From contig NZ_CP021422.1 in NCBI RefSeq assembly GCF_002201475.1, positions 1,054,001 to 1,118,000 of the forward strand: a DNA stretch of 64,000 nucleotides, read 5' to 3'. Shown here one piece after another: positions 8,651 through 16,761 of the stretch. The translations under genes and the position numbers were made by a program. How positions within the stretch are numbered: position 1 is the first letter of the stretch; every line of letters starts with the position of its first letter. The stretch is from Acutalibacter muris (GTDB taxonomy: Bacteria; Bacillota; Clostridia; Oscillospirales; Acutalibacteraceae). Under the pieces are notes generated by a model. That model was given only the letters and a program-made list of their open reading frames with translations. It was not told where the DNA came from and did not search any database.

Positions 8651-8739
8651 GTGTAGTATAAAGCCTTTATGCGCACAGGTCGCGCATTTAGGGCAAGACC
8701 CCGGCCCCTTGACCGCATAAAATTTCCCCACAAAAGGTG

Positions 8740-8796
8740 TTGACTTCTCACTGCGGGTGTGTTATACTATATTTAACAAATAGCTTAAATGTTAAA
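8740..8796 (+). promoter_or_regulatory. sdpRI promoter with ArsR-type operator
   Basis: TTGACT (8740-8745) and TATACT (8763-8768) are 17 bases apart. Just past the -10 lies an inverted repeat, TTTAACA (8772-8778) and TGTTAAA (8790-8796), over the expected transcription start. The position fits autorepression by the SdpR-like protein. Confidence 0.8.
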
Positions 8797-8807
8797 GGAG
8801 GTACAGC

Positions 8808-9098
8808 ATGAGCAACATGCAGGCCACCCTGCGGGCCCTGGCGGACCCTATCCGCCGGGAAATACTCGCTATGCTGAAAAAAGGACGGCTCTCCGCCGGG
8901 GAGATAGGCGAGGCCTTCCCCGTGACCGGTGCGGCGGTGTCAAGGCACCTGGCAGTGCTCCGGGAGGCGGGGCTTGTCCGGGACCAGCGGGAGGGCAAGT
9001 TCATCTACTACGAGCTGAACACCTCGGTGCTGGAGGAGGTAATGCTTTGGCTCGTGGAGCTGAGAGGGGAGGATACGGAGTATGTGGAGGCAAAATAG
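8808..9098 (+). CDS. sdpR: SdpR-like ArsR-family autorepressor
   Basis: 96 residues with a winged helix: ADPIRREILAML at the N terminus, a recognition helix in TGAAVSRHLAVLREAG, and a wing in REGKFIYYEL. It lacks the metal-binding CxC of ArsR/SmtB sensors and matches the SdpR autorepressor type. AAAGGAGG precedes the ATG. It overlaps the SdpI-like gene by 17 bases. In Bacillus subtilis, SdpR is held at the membrane by SdpI when the SdpC toxin is present; the same logic is likely here, though no sdpC is visible. Confidence 0.88.
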   Translation: MSNMQATLRALADPIRREILAMLKKGRLSAGEIGEAFPVTGAAVSRHLAVLREAGLVRDQREGKFIYYELNTSVLEEVMLWLVELRGEDTEYVEAK

Positions 9099-9723
9099 GG
9101 TGAAAATTACCGTCACTTCCCTGGTGACGCTGGTGCCCTGCCTTATAGGGCTTATTCTCTGGAACAGGCTGCCGGAGCTGATACCCACCCACTTCAACTT
9201 CCAGGGCGTGGCCGACGACTGGAGCAGCAAGCCCTTCGCGGTGTTTGCCCTGCCGGGGTTCTTCTTCGTCTGCCAGCTTATCTGTGTGTTCGTCATACTC
9301 CACGACCCCAAAAACGAGAGTGTGGGCGGTAAAATCGTCAGCATACTGCTGTGGTTCCTGCCGGTGACTTCCCTTGTCGCCAGTATCTGCATATATATGT
9401 ACGCACTCAACATGCAGATAAACATTAGCTTTATCTATATAACTCTTATCGGCATTATACAGATAGTCCTTGGCAACCTCATGCCAAAGCTCCGGCACAA
9501 CTACACCGTGGGCATAAAGACCTCCTGGACCCTTGCGGACCCGGAGAACTGGTATCACACCCACCATGTGGCGGGGTGGAGCTGTGTGATAAGCGGCATG
9601 CTGATACTGGCCACGTCCTTGCTTATGAGCCTGTGGCTTATGCTTATACTGGTGACGGCGGGAATAGCCGTGCCCATAGTCTACTCCTTTATCTACTATA
9701 GGCGGCACAAAAGCCAGGGGTAA
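9082..9723 (+). CDS. sdpI: SdpI-family immunity/signal membrane protein
   Basis: 213 residues with about six membrane segments. The N-terminal DUF1648 pattern (LPELIPTHFNFQGVADDW) and the SdpI pattern (GNLMPKLRHNYTVGIKTSWTL, then ENWYHTHH) are both clear. It probably confers immunity to an SdpC-like peptide and sequesters SdpR. It starts within the end of sdpR at ATG 9082, so translation is coupled. Confidence 0.9.
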   Translation: MWRQNRVKITVTSLVTLVPCLIGLILWNRLPELIPTHFNFQGVADDWSSKPFAVFALPGFFFVCQLICVFVILHDPKNESVGGKIVSILLWFLPVTSLVASICIYMYALNMQINISFIYITLIGIIQIVLGNLMPKLRHNYTVGIKTSWTLADPENWYHTHHVAGWSCVISGMLILATSLLMSLWLMLILVTAGIAVPIVYSFIYYRRHKSQG

Positions 9724-9757
9724 GTCCGGGGAAAAGGAAAAAATTTGCGCAAAAGCA

Positions 9758-9786
9758 TTGACAGGAGCGCTGAAATATGGTATTAT
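9758..9786 (+). promoter_or_regulatory. tRNA promoter
   Basis: TTGACA (9758-9763), a 17-base spacer and TATTAT (9781-9786), 13 bases before the first tRNA. Confidence 0.85.
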
Positions 9787-9799
9787 ATTCGAGCGAGTT

Positions 9800-9888
9800 G
9801 GAGAGGTGTCCGAGTGGTTTAAGGAGCTAGTCTTGAAAACTAGTGATCCCGCAAGGGACCAAGAGTTCGAATCTCTTCCTCTCCGCCA
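9800..9888 (+). tRNA. tRNA-Ser (anticodon TGA)
   Basis: The acceptor arms GGAGAGG/CCTCTCC pair perfectly and CCA is encoded. The anticodon loop CTTGAAA carries TGA. A long variable arm (GATCCCGCAAGGGACC) marks a class II serine tRNA. TTCGAAT is the T loop. Confidence 0.96.
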
Positions 9889-9939
9889 CCTGACAGCTTT
9901 GCAAGGCGCAAGCCAGCTTGCTTATATAATACCACCCCT

Positions 9940-10029
9940 GGAGAAGTACCCAAGTGGTGAAGGGGCTCCCCTGCTAAGGGAGTAGGTCGGGAAACCGGTG
10001 CATGGGTTCAAATCCCATCTTCTCCGCCA
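9940..10029 (+). tRNA. tRNA-Ser (anticodon GCT)
   Basis: Acceptor GGAGAAG/CTTCTCC pairs, with encoded CCA. The anticodon loop CTGCTAA gives GCT, and the variable arm is long. It is 51 bases after the first serine tRNA and probably in the same transcript. Confidence 0.96.
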
Positions 10030-10031
10030 AG

Positions 10032-10069
10032 GATACGCCGCAGTCCTTTTGGACTGCGGCGTATCTTTT
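10032..10069 (+). terminator. Terminator of the tRNA operon
   Basis: A 15-bp perfect stem (GATACGCCGCAGTCC and its complement) with a TTTT loop, followed by TTTT. Confidence 0.9.
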
Positions 10070-10157
10070 GTGCACAGCGCTGGACTTTAACGCGCACTCA
10101 CGTTTGTGGGTGCGCGATGTTTTTTGCCCGCGAGTGGGCGGCATCTATTGACAGTAT

Positions 10158-10204
10158 AAAGCCCGCCGCAGGTCAAGTTCAAGTGACTGCGGCGAGGCTT
10201 TTTA
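10158..10204 (-). terminator. Terminator after the helicase-loader gene
   Basis: On the - strand AAGCC(T)CGCCGCAGTCA pairs with TGACCTGCGGCGGGCTT, followed by TTAT. It lies 14 bases past the stop codon at 10218. Confidence 0.7.
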
Positions 10205-10217
10205 TGCGCACGGATAT

Positions 10218-11180
10218 TCAGCGATTAAGTTTCTGCACCCGCACGTCCCTGCCCTTAAAGCGCATCAAAGCATAGCCGCCAACTATGCGGGAGGCGAACC
10301 GTTCGCCATAGCGCTTTTCAAGGCCGGAAGGGTCCAGGTTCGTGCTTATGATGGTGGGGCGCTCTGCCATAAGCCGTTCATTTACCACGTCGTATATGGC
10401 CGCATCGGAGTATGGGGAGGAGAACTCAACGCCCAGGTCATCCAGTATCAGCAGGTCACATTCTTTAAGGCTGTTGGCGGTGCCCACGCTGTCCTCCCGC
10501 GAGAAGCGCTCCTTTTCAATGGCCAACGCGAACTTTTGGGCCGAGCCGTACACCACCCCGAAGCCCTTCTCTATGGCGGCGTTGGCAATGGCGAGGGACA
10601 GGTGGGTCTTGCCAAGGCCGGTGCCCCCCCAGAACAGCAGGTTGGACGAGCGGGGGCGCAGATTTTCGGCGTACTTGCGGCAGGTGTCAAGGATTTCCTT
10701 CATCCGCTTTTTTGCCGCCGGATCGCCCTCATAGTAGTCGAGGAGAAAGCTTTGGAAGGTGCACTGCTCAAGTGGCAGCCCGGCACTCAGCTGCCTGTAG
10801 GCTATACTGCGCCGCAGTGCCCGGTGACAGCCGCACATGCGGCCGTCAACAAAGCCTGTGTCCCTGCACTCAGAGCAGGAGTACCGGGGCTCTATGTCAT
10901 GGCGGGTAAGGCCGTGGGCCTTCAGGAGCTCCTCATACTCCTCGCGCAGGGCTAGGCCCAGCTTTTTGCGCTGCTCCAGCTCCTCATGCACATTGCCGCC
11001 GGAGAGCACCGCCCGGGCGGCCCCAGCGGAATTTTTCGCAAGCTCGCGGCTTATCTCTTTGGCTCGGGGGCAGTTGGACAGGAAACCCTCAAGGTTTTGG
11101 CGGGCAGTCTTCTCGGCCTGGCTCCTGCGGCGCTCCAGCTCAGTTCTGGCGGCCTGGGCTATTGTCTTGTCATAGCTCAT
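10218..11180 (-). CDS. DnaC/DnaI-type helicase loader ATPase
   Basis: 320 residues. A Cys-rich zinc site (CSECRDTGFVDGRMCGCH, about residues 99-117) is followed by an AAA+ domain with Walker A GGTGLGKTHL (about 184-193), Walker B LLILDDLG, and a C-terminal arginine-finger region. This is the DnaI/DnaC architecture of Firmicutes, which loads the replicative helicase. It lies 39 bases downstream of a DnaD-domain gene, and primosome components are often paired this way. Confidence 0.9.
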   Translation of the reverse strand: MSYDKTIAQAARTELERRRSQAEKTARQNLEGFLSNCPRAKEISRELAKNSAGAARAVLSGGNVHEELEQRKKLGLALREEYEELLKAHGLTRHDIEPRYSCSECRDTGFVDGRMCGCHRALRRSIAYRQLSAGLPLEQCTFQSFLLDYYEGDPAAKKRMKEILDTCRKYAENLRPRSSNLLFWGGTGLGKTHLSLAIANAAIEKGFGVVYGSAQKFALAIEKERFSREDSVGTANSLKECDLLILDDLGVEFSSPYSDAAIYDVVNERLMAERPTIISTNLDPSGLEKRYGERFASRIVGGYALMRFKGRDVRVQKLNR

Positions 11181-11219
11181 ACTAATCTCCTAACTATCAT
11201 ATGGGGATACAAAATATAT

Positions 11220-12215
11220 TTACAGCTTGTCTGGCAGACGGAAGTCCGCAAGCTCCATAAGCTCTGCTATGTCATAGCTCTTTTCTGCGGTGCCCTCGGC
11301 CTTCTGCTTAGCCGGGGCTGCCTGTTTGTGCTTTTCAAGGTCGGCCCTGTTGAAGATGCCCAGCGTCTGCCAGCCGCCCAGCACCTTATCCATATAACTG
11401 GCGCTGAACTTCCCTGTGTGGTCCGCGCAGGCCTCATAGGCTGCCTCCAGCATCTCCTGGGAGAAGCCCCACTCATAGACCCAGCGGCAGGCCTTCTCCT
11501 CCTCGGACTTGGTGGGGGAGCGCTTTGTAAGCCCCGCCGCCGCCGACACCTTCCCCCAAGCCAGCCGGGCGTTTGTAAGCTGCCGAAGCTTTTCCTCGGC
11601 GGCCTCCAGAGAGAATATTCCGCTCTCGGCCCAGTCCCTGGCCACGGAATCTATGTAGCTGGTGCCGGTGCGGCCCACCTCCTGGGCGTAGTGCAGGAGC
11701 ATTATGGTGACCTCCACCGGCAGGCCGTAGTCGTCGGTAATGGTCAGCAGCAGGGCGCTCATAGCCGGGGAGAGGGTCTTGCCCAGGGTGGCCTCGGCCT
11801 CCTGCATAAGATACCTGATATTTTCCGACTCGGCGAGCCTTGCGGTAAGGTGCTCCCCGTCGGGTCGGAGGAGCCGCTTTTTGGGGGGGAGGCTGGGCTT
11901 TTCTTCGGGGGGCTCCTCCTGGAGGGCCGAGGGCTGGGAGACCTCCCCGTCCTGGGGCACAGGCAGAAGAGTACCTCCCGACTGGCTCATGAGCCCCCGG
12001 TCACACCAGTATTCCAGGCCGTCCAGGGCTTCCTCGGCGGTCATGCCCAGATCCCCGGCCAGCCCCTCCGGCGTGAAGCCCTCCCCCGCGTGGCGCAGGG
12101 CATAGAGCAGGACCTGAAGCTGCTCCTTCCCGGCCAGCTTCAGGTGCCTGTCCACCAGGGCGCAGGGCACGGCGAACACCTGGTTCCACATACCGATATC
12201 CAGACGGTAGTCCAT
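11220..12215 (-). CDS. DnaD-domain primosomal protein
   Basis: 331 residues from ATG 12215, which has AGGGGGAAG ahead of it. The N-terminal half is a winged-helix domain (DYRLDIGMWNQVFAVP..., LAGDLGMTAEEALDGLEYW). A proline/glutamate-rich linker (about residues 100-125) leads to DnaD-like C-terminal repeats with the YxxxI-type pattern (GTSYIDSVARDWAESGI; ASYMDKVLGGWQTLGI). With the downstream DnaI-like gene it probably acts at replication initiation or restart. A TATAAT on the - strand near 12250 may be its -10. Confidence 0.85.
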   Translation of the reverse strand: MDYRLDIGMWNQVFAVPCALVDRHLKLAGKEQLQVLLYALRHAGEGFTPEGLAGDLGMTAEEALDGLEYWCDRGLMSQSGGTLLPVPQDGEVSQPSALQEEPPEEKPSLPPKKRLLRPDGEHLTARLAESENIRYLMQEAEATLGKTLSPAMSALLLTITDDYGLPVEVTIMLLHYAQEVGRTGTSYIDSVARDWAESGIFSLEAAEEKLRQLTNARLAWGKVSAAAGLTKRSPTKSEEEKACRWVYEWGFSQEMLEAAYEACADHTGKFSASYMDKVLGGWQTLGIFNRADLEKHKQAAPAKQKAEGTAEKSYDIAELMELADFRLPDKL

Positions 12216-12336
12216 AAGCTTCCCCCTAAAAGTCACAATATATTTTTATTATAGCATATTCTCGGGCACATTTAAAGGGAGAACACAAAAATGTTTTAAA
12301 GCTGCCCGAAGTCAAGCCGGACAGCTCTAAAATCTC

Positions 12337-12654
12337 TTACTCCAAATTTATCTTTTCTCTAGCCTTCTCCTCAAAATATGGGTCAAGGCCGGCCTGCGGG
12401 AGAAGGGACAGCAGCCGCTCCTTTAGGGCCGCGAGCTTTTCTCCGTCATACACCTTCAAAAGGCACATTAGCAGCTCCATCTCCAGGGCCGTGCGCCCCA
12501 GGGAGGTCGCCCCAAAAAGCTCATCTATGCTTATGCCGAAAAACGCGGCGATTTTCGGCAGCAGGGCGATATCAGGTGTTCCGCCACCGGACTCCCACCG
12601 GGACACGGTCTGGGGCGCCAGGAACAGGTACTCGGCAAACTGGCATTGTAAAAT
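12337..12654 (-). pseudogene. XRE-family regulator lacking its N terminus
   Basis: The frame encodes QFAEYLFLAPQTVSRWESGGG..., the second half of an XRE helix-turn-helix, then a ~65-residue C-terminal domain. Going upstream the frame meets TAA after only a few codons (ILQC), and the first ~20 residues of the HTH are missing with no ATG available. The break falls next to the 15-base palindrome TTGTAAAATTTACAA (12645-12659). A shortened product from GTG 12606 could be made but could not bind DNA normally. Confidence 0.6.
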
Positions 12655-12761
12655 TTACAACTGACGCGCGGCTTGCAAAAATTGACAATCATAAACTTCG
12701 GCCCGGGTGTCACAATACCTAATGCAAACGCGAAAAAACACTTTTTAAGGAGACGAGAATC

Positions 12762-12860
12762 ATGAAAAGCAATTCTGTAATGGTCCCCGAGGCCAAGGAA
12801 GCCATGGAGCAGTTTAAGATGCAGGCCGCGTCCGAGGTTGATGTACCCGGAGCATCTTAA
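12762..12860 (+). pseudogene. Truncated alpha/beta-type small acid-soluble spore protein
   Basis: AAGGAG precedes ATG 12762. The 32-residue product begins MKSNSVMVPEAKEAMEQFK and reads QAASEV, matching the start of alpha/beta SASPs (VPEA..AL..mK.e.A.E.G), then switches to DVPGAS and stops. The DNA-binding second half, normally ~40 more residues, is absent. This shows the lineage sporulates and that DNA was lost here. Confidence 0.65.
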
Positions 12861-12971
12861 AAAATTATGGACCGCCCACGAAGTAATAAGCTACATAGCC
12901 GCTGTCCGGTTGGATGGCGGCTTCGCTTTAGATAAAATATAAAAGTTTTTACAGATTTCAGATAAAAACTC

Positions 12972-13000
12972 TTGAATAATCATAAGTTTTTGGGTATACT
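12972..13000 (+). promoter_or_regulatory. Promoter of the DUF4143 ATPase
   Basis: TTGAAT (12972-12977), 17-base spacer, TATACT (12995-13000), 22 bases before the ATG, with AGGAGGG between. Confidence 0.75.
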
Positions 13001-13022
13001 ATAGCAAAAGGAGGGCGAGCAG

Positions 13023-14222
13023 ATGATCTACAGACCACACTATATGGACGCACTGAGAGTGTACCGGGACGCGCCGCTGGTGAAGATATTGGCGGGCATA
13101 CGGCGGTGCGGCAAGTCCACGCTTTTGGATATGCTGGGGGAGGAGCTGCAAAAGGACGGCGTCCCCGGCGACCATATCATCAACATGCGCTATACCTCCG
13201 AGGACCTGGACGAGGGCATGACGGATAAAGACATGTACCGCGGTATCAGGGAGCGCATGACTGACAATGCCCGATATTACCTTCTGCTGGACGAGGTGCA
13301 GGAGATAGACGGCTGGGAAAAGGCGGTGAACAGCCTTTTGGAGAGCGCCAATACGGATATCTATGTGACCGGCTCCAACTCAAAGCTGATGGCGGGGGAG
13401 ATATCTACTTATCTCAGCGGGCGGTATGTCTCCATACCGGTTTACACACTATCCTTCGCGGAGTATCTGGATTTCCGGAGAGGCAGCGGCCTGGAGCAGA
13501 GGGAGCTTCTCAATGAGTATATCCGGCTGGGCGGGTTTCCCATCGTGGCACTGGGACGCTTTGACCAGCGGGCCTCCTATCAGATAGTTGAGGGCATTTA
13601 TCATTCTGTCGTCACCAACGACATCACAAAACGGCACAATATCACGAACTACGACCTGTTCAACCGGGTAGTGAAATTCGTGGCGGAAAACGTGGGCAAG
13701 ACCTTCTCGGCTAACGCCATCGTGAAGTTCCTGAAAGGCGAGGGGCGCTCGCTTTCCGTGGAGGCGGTCTACAACTATCTTGAGTGGCTGGAAAAAGCGT
13801 TCGTGATATACCGCTGCCAAAGATATGACCTGCAGGGCAAGTCGGTGCTGAAGACTCAGGAAAAATTCTACCTGGCAGACCCGTCTCTCAAGTATTGCAG
13901 GATGGGATTCAGCCTGAAATCCATCGCGGCCATGCTGGAAAATATCGTCTATTTTGAGTTGCGCCGCCGGGGCTATGAGGTATACATTGGTAAGCGTGAG
14001 ACCAAGGAGATAGACTTTGTGGCCGTGCGCCGGGACGAGCGGGTATATGTCCAGGTCTGCCGTAGCCTGCCGGAGGATTCGGACAGGGAGGTTGGCAATC
14101 TGCTTGAGCTCAGAGACCATTATCCCAAGTATGTGGTCACGCTGGATGGGCTGGCGGCCGGGAATGTTGAGGGGGTCAAGATAGTCCATATGTCTGACTT
14201 TTTGCTGAGCAAGGGAATTTGA
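13023..14222 (+). CDS. AAA ATPase with DUF4143 C-terminal domain
   Basis: 399 residues. Walker A GIRRCGKST (residues 25-33), Walker B YYLLLDEVQE (about 90-99) and a sensor region VTGSNSKLMAGEISTYLSGRY are typical of the AAA_14 fold. The C-terminal half matches DUF4143, with a PD-(D/E)XK-like end (GYEVYIGKRETKEIDFVAVR). Proteins of this type are common in accessory DNA of gut Clostridia and Bacteroides; their role is unsettled. It touches the next gene, which begins the conjugative element, so it may mark an insertion at its left end. Confidence 0.85.
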   Translation: MIYRPHYMDALRVYRDAPLVKILAGIRRCGKSTLLDMLGEELQKDGVPGDHIINMRYTSEDLDEGMTDKDMYRGIRERMTDNARYYLLLDEVQEIDGWEKAVNSLLESANTDIYVTGSNSKLMAGEISTYLSGRYVSIPVYTLSFAEYLDFRRGSGLEQRELLNEYIRLGGFPIVALGRFDQRASYQIVEGIYHSVVTNDITKRHNITNYDLFNRVVKFVAENVGKTFSANAIVKFLKGEGRSLSVEAVYNYLEWLEKAFVIYRCQRYDLQGKSVLKTQEKFYLADPSLKYCRMGFSLKSIAAMLENIVYFELRRRGYEVYIGKRETKEIDFVAVRRDERVYVQVCRSLPEDSDREVGNLLELRDHYPKYVVTLDGLAAGNVEGVKIVHMSDFLLSKGI

Positions 14223-14224
14223 AT

Positions 14225-15400
14225 ATGGGAGAGGGGAGAGAGTGCGTGAGATGCCTGGAAAAGTATAGCTGGGTCAAACTGCCCAGAAACGCCCTGCCCA
14301 GCGGCAAGGGCCTCATGGGCGCCTGGATGCGCCTCGCCAGCCGCGCGGCGTTCCGCAAGGGTGTGGCCTCCTATTGCGGCTACGAGAACGCCGTGGAGCC
14401 CGGTATGTGGGCAGGTGGTGTGGTGGGCCTCAAGAGTATTCTGGGCGTCAGGAGCCGCGCCAAGGCCCTGGAGACACTGGATAAGTTAGCCCAGCTCGGC
14501 TACCTGACCTACGAACTGGACAAAGAAACCAAGAAGCTGACCTATCAAATCACCGACTGGGTGGTGAAGTGCTCCGGTAAGGAGTGCTCAGATGGAGCGG
14601 TATACACCACCGATGGCTACGGCTTTCTCTGCCTCCGACGGAACATCACAGAACGACTTGTACAGCAGCACCACAAATTTGAAGAAACGGACGCCTGGTT
14701 AGATTTATGGTGTCACACAGTATGGGAGGACTCGGGCAACGGGTTCTCCTTTTTAGCGCCCATGATTCAGTACGGCAAATATGGCGCTAATCTCACATTG
14801 GAAACCCTGGGACAGCGCTGGGGCTGGGAGAAGACCAAGGTATGGAGATTTCTAAAGAAGCATGGGGATGCCTTTCCTCTGTACCGTCTGCCCGGCTCGT
14901 ATGGTTGTCTCATTTTTAATAAACTGTACCCCGCGGGTACAGAGGTTTCACTACCGGCTCAGGAAGAAGTCGTGCGCATTTTCGAGGAAATACGTTTTCT
15001 CGGCGCAAATACGCACAAAGGGAACGTGGGGCAGTCGCGTTTTGGTAAGCTGGTGGCCTGGTTCAGCAGGAAACTTCATTTCCCTGCCAGGAGCACTCGC
15101 TCAAAGAATCGCGTTGCAGTTTCAGCCCCTATAATACGCGCGTATATTTCTTCACCTAAGAGTTGGAAGAACTGTACTTATGACTGCAAGGAATGTTCTT
15201 GTACAAAGAATCCTACAGTTATAGAGAACCACGGGAGTCATGGACATACTGCGCCCATTGATCTCTCAAAATCGCCAAAGGAGTATTTTGACTATGCAGA
15301 ACCCAAACGAAAAGATGACATACGAGCAGCAAGAAGCCCAAATCGCGGAGAAATCCCAGGCATTTATCAACCTTTTGACCCAGCGTGGGATTTTGGCTAA
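14225..15400 (+). CDS. ICE replication-initiator-like winged-helix protein
   Basis: About 391 residues. The N-terminal part (RECVRCLEKYSWVKLPRNALPSG) and middle (GLKSILGVRSRAKALETLDKL; ETLGQRWGWEKTKVWRFL) contain two helix-turn-helix-like segments. The sequence is of the type found at the start of Tn1549-like and other clostridial conjugative elements. The start is either TTG 14219 or ATG 14225; AAGGGA lies upstream and inside the preceding gene's end. It probably binds element DNA in replication or control; no catalytic motif is evident. Confidence 0.7.
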   Translation: MGEGRECVRCLEKYSWVKLPRNALPSGKGLMGAWMRLASRAAFRKGVASYCGYENAVEPGMWAGGVVGLKSILGVRSRAKALETLDKLAQLGYLTYELDKETKKLTYQITDWVVKCSGKECSDGAVYTTDGYGFLCLRRNITERLVQQHHKFEETDAWLDLWCHTVWEDSGNGFSFLAPMIQYGKYGANLTLETLGQRWGWEKTKVWRFLKKHGDAFPLYRLPGSYGCLIFNKLYPAGTEVSLPAQEEVVRIFEEIRFLGANTHKGNVGQSRFGKLVAWFSRKLHFPARSTRSKNRVAVSAPIIRAYISSPKSWKNCTYDCKECSCTKNPTVIENHGSHGHTAPIDLSKSPKEYFDYAEPKRKDDIRAARSPNRGEIPGIYQPFDPAWDFG

Positions 15401-15926
15401 TCCCAAGGTCACTAACGAGAAGATTCGCGCTGCCCGGCAGAAGAAAGACCGGGACAGCTACCACAACACCCTTCTGCTCCTGCAGAACTACCGCACGCTG
15501 GTCTGGGTGATGGAGTGTTTCCCTGAGACCGTCGCCGAGGAACTGGACAGGCCATTCTCCGATGTGGACGAGTTGCTGGAGCAGATGGACTTACAACTTG
15601 CTATGGGCAATAGAAAACTGGAGAACCAGCTGGAAGGGGCCAAGAAGTCCCGGCTGCTGTTGGACAGGGTCAACGACGCTCTGACCGTCCTGAAGCACAA
15701 GCCCAACAACGGCAAAAAGCTGTACCGGCTTATCTATCTGACCTACATAGCGCCAGAGCAGCTTAGCCACACGGAACTGCTCTACCGGCTGGATATGTCC
15801 TCTCGGCACTACTACCGGCTTCGTCAACAGGCAATCACAATTCTTTCCATTCGATTGTGGTCTGTACCTTCAGCGGAGGTTGACTTGTGGCTGGATATGC
15901 TGGAGTTTCTGGAAGGGCTGGAATGA
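15294..15926 (+). CDS. Mobile-element protein with sigma/ArpU-like C terminus
   Basis: 210 residues from ATG 15294 (AAAGGAG upstream), overlapping the previous gene by 107 bases in another frame. Two parts: a charged helical N-terminal region (residues 1-110) and a C-terminal helix-turn-helix (YIAPEQLSHTELLYRLDMSSRHYYRLRQQAITILS), like region 4 of sigma factors and ArpU/DUF1492-type phage regulators. It is likely a transcriptional regulator of the conjugative element. The target is unknown. Confidence 0.7.
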   Translation: MQNPNEKMTYEQQEAQIAEKSQAFINLLTQRGILANPKVTNEKIRAARQKKDRDSYHNTLLLLQNYRTLVWVMECFPETVAEELDRPFSDVDELLEQMDLQLAMGNRKLENQLEGAKKSRLLLDRVNDALTVLKHKPNNGKKLYRLIYLTYIAPEQLSHTELLYRLDMSSRHYYRLRQQAITILSIRLWSVPSAEVDLWLDMLEFLEGLE

Positions 15927-15939
15927 GTCTTGCAAATCA

Positions 15940-15968
15940 TTGACAGCGTGGCGCAATTATGATAAAAT
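15940..15968 (+). promoter_or_regulatory. Promoter of the Phd/ParE module
   Basis: TTGACA (15940-15945), 17-base spacer and TAAAAT (15963-15968), 26 bases before the antitoxin ATG. Confidence 0.75.
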
Positions 15969-15994
15969 AAAGCCAAAAGCAAGGAGGCGGTCTT

Positions 15995-16264
15995 ATGATA
16001 AATATTCGTCCTGTGTCCGATCTGCGGAACAAATTCACCGAGATAGAGCAGACTGTGAAAAAAGGTGAGCCGGTGTATCTGACGAAAAACGGCTACGGTT
16101 CCATGGTAGTGCTTAGTTTGGAGCAGTATGCCGCCTTGACAGACGATGTGGAACTGAAGCTGGACGAGGCCGACAGGGCTGCCGCAACAGACAGCCGTAG
16201 GCTTTCCGAGAAGGAACTTTTTGAGCGGGTGAGGGAGCGTATCCATGGACGGGAAACAGTATAG
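15995..16264 (+). CDS. Phd/YefM-family antitoxin
   Basis: 89 residues. The N terminus (INIRPVSDLRNKFTEIEQTVKKGEPVYLTKNG) is the classic Phd/YefM DNA-binding domain. The C-terminal tail is charged and should wrap the toxin. AAGGAGG lies before the ATG. It overlaps the toxin gene by 20 bases, and the pair has its own promoter, so autorepression is expected. Confidence 0.92.
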   Translation: MINIRPVSDLRNKFTEIEQTVKKGEPVYLTKNGYGSMVVLSLEQYAALTDDVELKLDEADRAAATDSRRLSEKELFERVRERIHGRETV

Positions 16265-16559
16265 TTTAGAGTTTCTCCCGCTCTTTGAGGAGGATCTGAA
16301 CGAGATCGTTGACTATATTTCCATTCGGCTGAATAACCCCACAGCCGCATACCGTCTGGTAGATGATGTACAGGCCGCAATCCGGGAGCGCTTGACTTGC
16401 CCGGAAGCATTTGAGCCGTTTCCGTCCGCACGGAGCCGCCAGAATCCGTATTATCGGATTTATGTGAGAAACTTTACGATTTTCTATGTGGTGATTGGAA
16501 ATGTGATGCAGGTGCGGAGAATCTTGTACAGCAGGCGTGATTTTTCGGAACTGATTTGA
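16245..16559 (+). CDS. RelE/ParE-family toxin
   Basis: 104 residues with the RelE/ParE pattern: YSLEFLPLFEEDLNEIVDYI at the N terminus and YYRIYVRNFTIFYVV...VRRILYSRRDF at the C terminus. It starts inside the antitoxin gene. As in the family it should act on ribosome-bound mRNA or on gyrase; sequence alone cannot decide which. It likely helps to keep the element. Confidence 0.9.
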   Translation: MDGKQYSLEFLPLFEEDLNEIVDYISIRLNNPTAAYRLVDDVQAAIRERLTCPEAFEPFPSARSRQNPYYRIYVRNFTIFYVVIGNVMQVRRILYSRRDFSELI

Positions 16560-16621
16560 GCTAAATCCGGCCAAAATCGGAAATGGCACAAAAATGGCGC
16601 AAAATTGGCCCACTTATGCCG

Positions 16622-16740
16622 TAGACACGCGAATGAAAATGTGGTATAGTTGTATCGTACCAAATTGGGGGTAGCCCTAAAGAGCAAAATGGAGCAGCCG
16701 TTCTGAGCGAAAGTTCAGAGCGGCTTTTTGCTGCCCCAAA
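16622..16740 (+). promoter_or_regulatory. Promoter and structured leader/attenuator before the pilin-like gene
   Basis: TAGACA (16622-16627), 17 bases, TATAGT (16645-16650). The transcript then holds a terminator-like hairpin, GCCGTTCTGA/TTCAGAGCGGC plus TTTTT (16697-16729), which is enclosed by a second pairing, TTGGGGGTAGC with GCTGCCCCAA. The nested stems suggest attenuation of the transfer genes. Confidence 0.6.
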
Positions 16741-16761
16741 ATATTTTCAAGGAGGAAATAA

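Noticed and set aside
10141..10157. TTGACA-like sequence at 10149 as a promoter
   Set aside because: No -10 at proper spacing and it points into a terminator.
10986..12254. 422-codon + strand frame over the DnaD/DnaI genes
   Set aside because: Shadow of two recognised genes; no ribosome site and no domain.
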